64,000 nucleotides of DNA from Adiantum capillus-veneris. Lineage: Eukaryota; Streptophyta; Polypodiopsida; Polypodiales; Pteridaceae. The notes beneath the pieces were generated by a model. The model made no database searches. It was given only the letters and a program-made list of their open reading frames with translations, and was not told where the DNA came from. The stretch is from positions 149,863,741-149,927,740 of the forward strand of contig CM043945.1 of the NCBI GenBank assembly GCA_014529385.2, in the 5' to 3' direction. Numbering within the stretch: position 1 is the stretch's first letter; each line of letters begins with the position of its first letter. Both the position numbers and the translations under genes were made by a program. This document shows positions 55,794 to 64,000 of the stretch, piece after piece.

Positions 55794-55798
55794 CTTTT

Positions 55799-56510
55799 GT
55801 GGTAGCAATGGCATTCAGAGGCAAAAGACAACCCCAAGTACACCTCAACAAAATGGAATTTCGAAAAGGATGAACAGGACAATCATGGAGTGAGCACAAA
55901 ACATGCGGCTACATACAGGCCTAGCGCTTGAGCTTTGGGCAGAAGCAGTAAGTACTTCTGTGTGGTTAATCAACCGGTCACCCTCAACGGCATTGGATAG
56001 GGGAGTTCCAGAAGAGACGTGGGACAGGTAAACCGGTGAACTAAACATTTCTCAAAGTGTTTGGGTGTGAGGATTTCATGCACATAAATAGAAGCCTAAG
56101 GTCAAAGCTAGATGCAAAGTCCAAAAAGTGTTTCTTTATCGGCTATGGAGAATGTAACTTTACGTATCACCTATGAAGTCCTGAAGATGGTAAAATCTTT
56201 AGGAGTAGGAATGTAATTTTTAACGAATAAAATATATAAAAATATTACTTGGAAAGAAAACAAACAAAAGAAACAGGTGTTGAGTACATGGAGCTTGAGG
56301 ACAGTGAAGACTCAAGGAGTGCAAACGGTGAGAACGTACAACAACGTCCACCAAATGAGGATCATCAACCTATTCCTCAAAGATCTACAAGAGCAAGTAG
56401 ACCTCCATAAAGGTTTATTTCTTCCTTCAACCATCTCTTGATCTCAGATTCTAGAGAGTCGGAATCATACGGAGAAGCTATGTAACAAGAATCCAAAGAA
56501 GAATGAATAA
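55799..56510 (+). pseudogene. R7 integrase, second half
   Basis: The reading continues from 45485 with CGSNGIQRQKTTPSTPQQNG (the region before the catalytic Glu), then a degraded SKRMNRTIME, LALELWAEAVSTSVWLINRS and VPEETW. The catalytic Glu position (NGVAER in relatives) reads NGISKR, so the Glu is lost. Multiple stops follow to about 56510. Confidence 0.85.
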
Positions 56511-56515
56511 AGAGC

Positions 56516-57995
56516 ATGCAAGTGGATATGGACTCATTACATCGCAACCAAACATGCGAGTTTGTTGAGTTTCCTAAAGGTAAGCGGGCACTTCAGAACA
56601 AATGGGTGTACAAGCTGAAGGAAGAAGAAGGTGGGAAGAAAAGGTACAAGTCTAGGCTTGTGGTAAAAAGGTTTTCTCAAGAGAAAGATATTGAGTTCAA
56701 TGAAATATTTTCTCATGTTGGAAAAATGAACTCAATTAGGCTTGTCTTAAGCCTTGTGGCTACTCATGATTTAAATCTTGAGCAAATGGATGTAAATACG
56801 GCATTCCCTCATGATGACTTAGAGGAGGAAATTTACATGCGTCAACCAAAGGGGTATGAAGTAAAAGGTAAGGAGAAAATGGTTTGCAGATTAAAGAAGG
56901 CCTTGTATGGTTTAAAGCAAGCATCAAGACAGTGGTACTTGAAGTTCAATCGATTGATGTTGGATCATGGATTCACAAGATGCAACTCAGATCACTACGT
57001 CTACACAAAGAATTTGGGAGATGGGAAGTTCATCATCTTAATGTTGTATGTTGATTGCAAGTGCTAACATGCAGGACATCAAAGACCTAAAAGAAGAGTT
57101 ATCTAAATCTTTATCAATGAAAGATTTAGGTGTTGCAAAGAGGGTACTTGGTATGAAGATATCAAGGGACAGGATGAAGAAGACAATAAAGCTATCTCAA
57201 GAGGATTACATCAAGCAAGTACTAAAAAGGTTTGCAATGAAAAATAAAAAAATGGTTACACCTTTGGCTGTTCACTTTAAACTAACCAAGGATATGTGTC
57301 CAAAGACACAAGAGGAGATAGCCTATATGTCTAAAGTTCCATATGTTGCAGCGGTAGGTTCTTTTATGTATGCTATGGTCTGGACAAGGCCAGACATTGC
57401 ACATGCAGTGGGAGTTGTAAGTAGGTTCATGGACAACCTAGGTAAAGAGCACTAGCAAGCTCTGAAGTGGATACTTAGGTATCTAAAAGGGACAACAACA
57501 AATGCTTTGTATTTTGGAAGAACTGACATTTTTCTTCAAGGGTATAGTGATGTAGAGATGGCAGGTGACAAAGATACTCGAAGGAGAACTACTGGCTATG
57601 TCTTCACGATTGGAGATACAACAGTAAGCTAAGCTTCAAAACTGCAGAAAGCGGTCTCACTTTCTACCACAGAAGCAGAGTATGTAGCAATGACAGAGGC
57701 AACTAAAGAAATTATGTGGCTTCACAGATTCTTAGAAGAGCTTGGATTCAAACAAGACAATTGTGTTTTGTACAGTGATAGCCAAAGCGCTATCCATCTT
57801 GCCAAGAACTCAGCCTTTCATTCAAGGACAAAGCACATTGAGGTGAGATATCACTTCATACACACTCTTTTGGAAGAGGGACATCTAAAGCTAAGAAAGG
57901 TGCATACAAGTGAAAATCATTCAGACATGTTTACAAAGGTGGTCAACAAGGAGAAGTTGAGCTTTTGCTCATCTTCAATTGGCATTCAAAGGTAA
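56516..57995 (+). pseudogene. R7 reverse transcriptase and RNase H
   Basis: RT: NKWVYKLKEEEGGKKRYKSR, LEQMDVNTAFPHDDLEEEIY, LYGLKQASRQWYLKFNRLM. The catalytic box is damaged: ILMLYVD is followed directly by ASANMQDIK in another frame at about 57050, as if about 11 bases including the second Asp codon of YVDD were deleted. After that come LSMKDLGVAKRVLGMKI, TRPDIAHAVGVVSRFM, and RNase H SLSTTEAEYVAMTEAT, LYSDSQSAIHLAKNSAFHSR and KHIEVRYHFIH. Several stops occur. Confidence 0.9.
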
Positions 57996-58043
57996 GAATT
58001 CGGGATGAAAAGCAGTCACAGGTTTGGTTTGGAGATCAGTCTC

Positions 58044-58055
58044 CAAGTGGGAGAT
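58044..58055 (+). other. R7 polypurine tract
   Basis: AAGTGGGAGAT directly precedes TGTTAAGTATGG of the 3' LTR. Confidence 0.85.
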
Positions 58056-58222
58056 TGTTAAGTATGGAGCCTGATTTACCCCTTGTAATAGTCTATGTTA
58101 AAAACGCACATTTGTAAGGCCCCCGTTATGAAGAGAAGCCATCGTGCGTGAAGAAAAATCACTTGCCGGAAACTGAAACTTTCACGGCCAGTCTCGAGCA
58201 AAGCTCGAGACAGGCTTCGCTG
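58056..58222 (+). repeat. R7 3' LTR, truncated
   Basis: About 167 bp match the first part of the 5' LTR (35414 onward) with roughly 10% differences by eye, then similarity ends near GGCTTCGC. The remaining 560 bp expected from the 5' LTR are missing. Confidence 0.88.
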
Positions 58223-58223
58223 G

Positions 58224-58442
58224 GGAATTAGAATTGCAGGGATGCACACAACTTGGAGAATATGAAGAAGCTCAAAGCACATAACAGATAGTGTATTGCT
58301 TAGTGTGCAAATAGAAAGACAACTTAGCCCTAGTGTGATTGACGTATATATAATGCACTGGGAAAAAACCTCCTAGTAATGAAAAAGTGTCCCTGCGGTC
58401 CTAAGTGCATTCACACACGTCACTACCACATATATGGTAACA
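58224..58442 (-). repeat. R11: reverse-oriented solo LTR related to the R9 family
   Basis: Read on the minus strand it starts TGTTACCATATATGTGGTAG and ends near TTCTAATTCC. It shares with the R9 LTR blocks such as GGTAGTGA, TAGGAGGTTTTTTCCC, TATATACG and TTGCACACTAAG. The inner end lacks the expected CAACA terminus and I see no 5-bp duplication (ATCAT on the right, no match on the left), so it abuts the truncated R7 LTR through a rearrangement. Confidence 0.75.
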
Positions 58443-60676
58443 ATCATTTTGGCATGCTTCATTGGAGAAAAGTGAGATTGATCTTTCTTCCTTTCTAATT
58501 GTATATAGTGAAATAAAACCTTCTTGCTATAAAGATTTTCAAACTTCTTTCCTATGGCTATGACTCCAAGCCTAGCAGGTACATATCAAGGATGAGTACA
58601 AAGAAGCAACAAGAATTGGATGGATACATTTTTAAAATATGACTTTGTATTGTTATTTTTTAACCATTGTAATAATTGTGATGTGATATAAGCTTAATAA
58701 AAGTTCCAATTTGCAAAGATGTTGCCAGTTAGTGTGCCTAAATAAAGTAATTGTGGAACCCTAAAGGCCTTGAGTGTACGGACATTATACATTTTAACCT
58801 TAGATATATAAGGTAATGTGGAATTTAAGGTTCTCAGCTTCATTTGTTGAGAGCACTACCTAACGAGAGCTTGTGTGGTATACCTTGAGCTTTTTCATGA
58901 TCATGTGATTTGATTAGCACTAATCAATGTTCTGAATTCCCTCTCACTATGTCTCCCTTACTCTCTATCGGTGGTCTTTGATTCCATGGTTAGTTATATC
59001 TCAACTAATTAGTGACTAACTAGTGGCTAAAAATTCTCTAATCTTGCATGATTGCTCCCTTTTCTTTGTGTGTGCATGCATGATTTGATTGAAGCATCCA
59101 CGTGGACACATGTTATTAGTGCATGGTATGATAGGATTAGCGGAGTTGTGCATCATTGGAAACATTAGCTGTTTGATTAAGTTGATTTATGTGAAGAGAA
59201 GTGAAATTGAAAATTGTCAATCTCGTGGTTTAGTTCTACTGTTGGCCAATGTCACCTCATAGTGAACCATTTGTGTTGCGTTGATTAACTCACTAATCGT
59301 GTGAGTGTTTTTGTATCCTAATTGGGTTGCTCATCTCTCCGGTTTGACAATTTTGTTCAACCATTGGAGCTATGCTATGATGGACATCCCAACAACTTAG
59401 TACTTCCTATTTGGGGTCTTTCATGAGACATTGTTAACCTTCAAATAACACTTTGAAGCCGTGGCACCAACTAAAAATAGATTCTTGGCTAGTCAAGGTA
59501 CCAAACCATCCCAATCGTCTTCTAATTCAAACATCCCAATCTCTCCTTTCCTTGCAACAACAATAATTGCGCTATCTATTGAGTAGATATCAGCATTGTG
59601 AGTAGCATCTAAAGGAGAGAAATATTTAGCATGTAAGGTCATATCTGGCTCAGCGGCGTTGCTTAGACTAAGAGAAACTCACAGATTTCTTTGGTAGGTA
59701 GACTCTTCATGATGTGGGAAATAAGTCCTCTTCACTTTGCATAAGAGATAACCAGTGTATCTTCTTCTAATCAACCCTGAAAATAGGTGGCTGATCAAAG
59801 ACCAAAGACCAAAATCTGTAACTTCATAGGTAGCGAATTTTGTGCCTTCCTCAAATTTAGGAGGAGAATAATTTGGATAATATTATCGTACCAGATCGTA
59901 GTCCACAAACTAATCCGATTCTCTGTGTATCACTCCATGAGATTGGAGATAGGTGTAGTAGACAGTTACCATGTGTATGGGGATAATCATATTCTTGATC
60001 AAAGGCATGTAGCGTCATGCTGCATCAACATCTCGAGCCCACATTGCATTATGCCATCATTCTAAAAGGTTGTTCACATTTTGTCATTGGAGATGATGTG
60101 AGCTTACAAAGTCAACATAGCTCACCTGATCTTGCAAAAACCAAGTTAACATAAAGTAATCAATTTGTTGGTAAATGCACACATCCTTGACTCCATTACA
60201 TGTATGTGCACTCACTTGAGTCTTGTAAGTGCGCTAAGCCCAATGGAAAGTTTAGTCCATGAGTCTGATAGGCTAGGACATAGAGACAACTGTGTGAAGT
60301 CATGGGAATCTAAACACATACAAATTGTGGCCTCCAATGCTCAAACCACCATCTCAAATCAACAAAGCATGACACATACTCATCACTTGAACATGGTATA
60401 TTCACAAATGCACATACAAGCACTCAAAATGAGTGCACACACACAATGGAAAGATTTACCTCTTTTAGGAAGGGCGTTTCCGTGTCATCACAAGATGTAC
60501 TTTGTACTCTCTTAGCAAGGGAGTTTCCACCAAATATAAAACAATAAAGAGTATCCCACAACACGTATAGTTACAAGGTAGAACCCTCCACTACTATGCA
60601 CTTCACATTGCAACTCCTATCCAAAAGCCTGTCACAACAAGAGGTTGGCAACAAAATGTTTCAATGGGCCATGCCT
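58443..60676. other. Intergenic region, no gene recognised
   Basis: No paired repeats and no domain motif seen on either strand. One minus-strand stretch at about 59850-59550 reads for about 100 codons with a single stop and looks weakly coding-like, but matches no family I know. The part next to 60677 is the 3' flank of the carboxylesterase gene. Confidence 0.55.
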
Positions 60677-62555
60677 CTAATATGAGAACTCATGGCCCTT
60701 CTGAGATACATACTTCTTGATCCAGATTGTTATGTCTTCAGCACAGGATTCTGCCTGTCGCGACTTGATGAGAAAATCGAGCGTCGCAAACTCATGGACT
60801 GCATCCTTGTACTCCAAGACAGGAGCATCAAGAGAAGCCTTTCTTAAAGCTTCAGAGTATGCAATTGCACGATCCTTCATCCAATCCAGTTCTCCGGCCA
60901 CAGTTAATGTAGGAGGCATGTGTTTTCAAAGGAGGTTCTCTACCTGGTACAAGAGGATTTGCAATTGGATGATCCAGAGAAAATTGTCCATCTGGAAAGA
61001 GCAGCTTCCAAGCCAGGATGCAGGTGGCCTTGTCATAGAAGTAAGAATTTGCAAGCTTGATCTCTGATTGTGTCGGGACGGAACCCACAAAGAACGGGTA
61101 CATGAGTACTTGGGCCACAATCTTAATGGGCTCAAGTAGCCTCCCTGCCTGGACCGCCTTTCTTGCAACAAAATCTGCAATGTTCCCTCCAGAGCTCACC
61201 CCAAGTAGCACACACCTGAAACAAGACCCATCATTTTCAGACATGATCAGAAACGAGAAAACCCATCTCAATTGCTTTGCTTTCATTCCTCATTTCGACC
61301 TTAATGTTCAGAAAAATGTTACGATAGATGAATCAAGGAAAAGCCCAAATTTACCTAGAATGGATTGACTAAATACGACAACTTTCCCATGATCTGATCG
61401 AGAATATGATCTATATGTGAACATGTGCTGCGACAGATGCTTAATTTAAATACCACAAACGGTAACAAGATTAAGCTTTGCTGAATCAAGTGTTAATGTA
61501 CAAACACAATGCCCATTCACAATGCTCCTACAACATGCATTATCTGAGAAACATACGAGCGTATCAAATGTGTTGTCTATCCCACAAGACTAAACCAAGC
61601 AAGTAAAGCACTAAACTGTCAATGACAAATACCTTGATGGGTCACCATGAGCAGCAATCCAAGGTTCTACAACAGCAGAGCCCCCGAATGCAGCAATCAA
61701 CTCCTTGTCACTTTTCCGATGTTGAGAATCTGCTTTTCCGCCTAGAGATTTTCCAAGTGATCTATTGCACTCTGCCAAGTTTGCTTGATTTGCTATCCAG
61801 CTCAATGCATCAAAGCCATCATCGAATGCAGCTGGATATTTGTGCTCGGGAGCCAGCCGATATCCTACTGCAATCACAATTGCATCACATAATTTGGCCA
61901 TTCGCCGGCAAAAACAATCATTGCTTGCTGAATCCTTGCTGCCCGTCACAAATCCTCCTCCATGGAATTGAATTATGATGGGTAGCCGCTTGTTATTTTC
62001 TGCTATGAAGTCTGGGTGATAACCTTGGTAGTTACCCCTATCATCATGCGCATCGTAAGGGTTCGCACCGTCTTGAACAAGCACACTTTCCTCTTCAGAA
62101 AAAGAATTGCACACATTGAGTCTAGCATACTCTTTCTTTGCAAGAAGCCGCCTACCATGCTCTCCGCCCCAACTATTTCTTCTGTGCTCAGCTAGTCTAA
62201 AACTCTTCTTGCTACCATCGTGGCTTGCTCTCCGATCAAAATTACCATTTCCTTCAACACCCTCAGCTTCATTTTGGAGGCATCCAAACAAGCCAGTGTT
62301 GCCAGGAGTGCCAGGCTCCCGCGGAAGGGCTGACTCTGGGAGGAAAATTCGCAATGTGAGGGATGGGTCAAGGTTGATATCCTTAGTAGCGACGCCATCC
62401 ACGAAAGAAGCATCAGCAGGGACTCGATGACTCTGTCCCAGGACTACTGCTGCTGGCCACGATCCATCTTTGCTAGTAAGGGATGTGTGTAGAAGCTTAT
62501 GTTTCAGCAGGGTTTTGAAGAAGACACTGTAAAGCTTCACTGAGACGCTGGGCAT
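60677..62555 (-). CDS. Plant CXE-type carboxylesterase (alpha/beta hydrolase, HSL family), two exons, with a frameshift
   Basis: Probable soluble carboxylester hydrolase. The chosen start MPSVSVKLYSVFFK (ATG 62555) resembles the start of the CXE11/CXE16-like subgroup as I recall it. Exon 1 is 62555-61633 and exon 2 is 61215-60677, joined at donor AAG/GTATTT and acceptor TTTCAG/GTG so that HGDPSR runs into CVLLGV. Residues (about 486 in total if the frameshift is disregarded): oxyanion motif HGGGF at 198, nucleophile S315 in GVSSGGN, Asp 418 in ELDWMKDRA, His 448 in DAVHEF. A variable, charged loop (about 90-170) precedes the hydrolase core. At 60923-60926 the tract has four T (A on the coding strand) where three would keep the frame. 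As read, the protein loses Asp and His. Either a sequence error or a young pseudogene. The substrate cannot be told from sequence. Confidence 0.88.
61216..61632 (-). other. Intron of the carboxylesterase gene
   Basis: 417 bp, GT (61632-61631) to AG (61217-61216), phase 2, placed one codon set before the GxSxG motif. The reading on both sides joins without gap into the family pattern. Confidence 0.88.
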
Positions 62556-62699
62556 CTCTGTGAAGGTTGTATACGCCGATCTTTGCTTTGATACAATATT
62601 GTATGGTGGGCGCCTGCTTACATGTATGTTGTGGGCAATGTGGGTTCCAATAACCACCGCATTTATGTCTGCAGCCTCTCTTGCTTTTCGCGAAAGCAA
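62556..62699 (-). other. In-frame extension upstream of the carboxylesterase start
   Basis: 48 codons remain open before the chosen ATG, beginning MLSRKAREAADINAVVIG. This would be an N-terminal extension if an upstream start were used. It is not typical of the family, and I treat it as 5' untranslated sequence. Confidence 0.45.
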
Positions 62700-62736
62700 G
62701 TTTAAAGCTTAATCAAAGTGCATTAACAGGAAAAAG

Positions 62737-62740
<4 letters not shown>

Positions 62741-62775
<35 letters not shown>
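62741..62775. repeat. (CT)n tract in the carboxylesterase 5' region
   Basis: 17 CT repeats just upstream of the coding region. CT (GA) runs in 5' leaders are common in plant genes. Confidence 0.95.
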
Positions 62776-62777
<2 letters not shown>

Positions 62778-62918
62778 AAAAGGTGGAAGGAAGGCAAGAA
62801 AGAAATCGCCTTCGCCCACAACGTAAAGCTGCTAGCTGTGCGTGATGCGGAATCTGACAGAAGAGAAGAGCCTAATTGTGTTGTGTGATCCAAGGGATGG
62901 AAAGCTCCTTGCGGACAA

Positions 62919-62945
62919 CGCGCGCGCGCGCGCGCACACACACAC
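62919..62945. repeat. (CG)n(CA)n simple repeat
   Basis: A CG dinucleotide run (62919-62934) runs into a CA run. Alternating purine-pyrimidine of this kind can favour Z-DNA. Confidence 0.9.
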
Positions 62946-63364
62946 AGAGACAGTCCAGCCACAAGCCACGTTTGGAAAGCTGACAGCCCAATTGCCTTCC
63001 TCTTCGCTTCCCCCCTTCTTCCAGCTGCTTTTTTCATGTTTTAATCTTTTGAAGGAAGACAAAAAGTAGGACGATTCCTCTCATCATCCATAGCTTTGCC
63101 CTTCACAAGTAACATTCACCAAAAAAAAACCAAAGTGAAGGGTCACATTAGTTTTGTCAAACAAGTTAACTGGATGGATCATACGAGCCTTTGATACGAG
63201 GCTTTTAAATTAAACTATAAAAATAATTCAAATCAATATTTCTCATCATCAAATGTATATTTAACTTTGTCTTACTAAAATTTGGTTTTGAAAACTAATA
63301 ATCATTAGAAATAGATCAAATAATGTACAGCCATGAAACTAAGAGAGCTTCTATACTCTACTAG

Positions 63365-63748
63365 TAAGGCTGGGTTCACAAGGCGCGGCGGCAATAGGCG
63401 TCAACCAATTAATTTCCCCCAGGTGGAATTTCCCGTTCAGACGGCGCGGTGGGAGATGGTAAACTCTGCTCCACGTCACGGCAAAGGAACATGAATTTTC
63501 TTCCGCCACCCCTTTGTGATCTTCCGACCCCCCCCCCCCTCGCCCGAAGTTCCTTCCGCCCTCCAGCTCAACTCCCCACCCAATCTTCAGCATCCACGCA
63601 CGCAAGAGCTTCTGACAGCCTTGAGCGATTCCGCCTCGCCTTGTGAACAGGTACCTGCCTAATGGAAGCTTTCTTCTCTCTCACCTTCCGCCTGGAAGAC
63701 TGTATGCTTTTGGCTTTCTTCCACCGGCATCGTCTGAACCCAGCCTAA
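63365..63748. mobile_element. Tourist-like (PIF/Harbinger) MITE
   Basis: Terminal inverted repeats GGCTGGGTTCA (63368-63378) and TGAACCCAGCC (63735-63745) are perfect over 11 bp and flanked by TAA on both sides (63365-63367, 63746-63748), the duplication type of PIF/Harbinger. The 378-bp body is GC-rich and has no ORF for a transposase. A subterminal motif GTTCAnnnGGCGCGG occurs twice near the left end. It lies about 0.8 kb upstream of the carboxylesterase start. Confidence 0.72.
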
Positions 63749-64000
63749 GACGATGTCGCCTTTGGCGGCGGCATGGCCCCCCTTACCCTCAAACCCTTCA
63801 CTCTTGACAATTTTCTAAAGTAGATAAAGAAAAGTAATCTCTCTTCCCCCCTCCCCCTTTGCCATAAGTTTAGTGTGGATATATATATGTTCAATGTTTC
63901 TATGTGTACTCATGAGTGAGCTTGAGGAACTCTATAAGATTGCCATTCAGAACCATTGGTAAGAGCGAGCAAGACCTCCCATAGGTGGATCATGTGAGCT
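63749..64000. other. No gene recognised at right edge
   Basis: A short GC-rich patch near 63752-63790 with GGCGGCGGC, then AT-rich sequence with a TATATATAT run near 63880. No coding or repeat structure I can name. Confidence 0.5.

Larger units (their letters stand above)
35414..58222 (+). mobile_element. R7: Ty1/copia retrotransposon, host of R8 and R9
   Basis: The 5' LTR (35414-36112 plus 43700-43727) is split by R8. Then come the PBS, gag, zinc knuckle, protease, start of integrase (to 45485), the R9 insertion, rest of integrase, RT, RNase H, PPT and a truncated 3' LTR starting at 58056. The own length without insertions is about 4.9 kb, normal for copia. The roughly 168 bp shared by the two LTRs differ at about 10% by eye, so this is the oldest element of the right-hand nest. 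All coding parts are broken. Confidence 0.92.

Overview
This is a repeat-dominated stretch of a large plant nuclear genome. It contains nested LTR retrotransposons and one ordinary protein-coding gene. The plant assignment rests on a two-exon gene with GT-AG splice sites encoding a plant CXE-type carboxylesterase, on Ty3/gypsy elements whose primer-binding sites and RT motifs resemble the Tat/Athila (OTA) lineage, on Ty1/copia elements primed by initiator Met-tRNA, and on a Tourist-like MITE. The nesting depth and the unusual gypsy layouts would fit a big-genome non-flowering plant such as a fern, but that is a weak inference. I label the elements R1 to R11.

Left half (1-35.4 kb). A degenerate plus-strand gypsy element, R3, is the host layer. 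It received R2 (minus strand, 4419-7899 in view), which in turn received R1 (minus strand, 1-4418, running off the left edge). R3 was also split inside its protease region by R4, a 17.6-kb minus-strand gypsy element (11567-29183) with both LTRs and a near-perfect target-site duplication. R4 is the most unusual object in the window. It has a 2-kb leader with palindromes about 290 bp apart, the same palindromes again between pol and the 3' LTR, a second retropepsin-like domain fused behind integrase, and a decayed extra ORF of about 3 kb encoding a coiled-coil protein. R5 (29732-32344) is a small LTR element with little coding capacity. The stretch 32.3-35.3 kb has no recognisable gene, and a fragment of a minus-strand element, R6, lies at 35.3 kb.

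Right half (35.4-58.4 kb). This is a four-element nest in three layers. Copia R7 (plus) was hit in its 5' LTR by chromovirus R8 (plus, 36113-43694) and in its integrase by copia R9 (plus, 45486-55793). R9 was then hit by copia R10 (minus, 48384-53559). R8, R9 and R10 each have a perfect 5-bp target-site duplication. LTR divergence read by eye (R7 about 10%, R9 about 4%, R8 about 2%, R10 one mismatch in 274 bp) agrees with the nesting order. R10 carries an uninterrupted 1393-residue gag-pol and looks recently active. The R7 3' LTR is truncated against a reverse-oriented solo LTR, R11.

Right edge (58.4-64 kb). After about 2.2 kb with no clear gene comes the minus-strand carboxylesterase gene (62555-60677). 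Its second exon has a one-base excess in an A tract that would remove the catalytic Asp and His. Beyond its 5' end lie simple repeats and a 378-bp PIF/Harbinger-type MITE with TAA duplications. I saw no rRNA, tRNA gene or CRISPR array.
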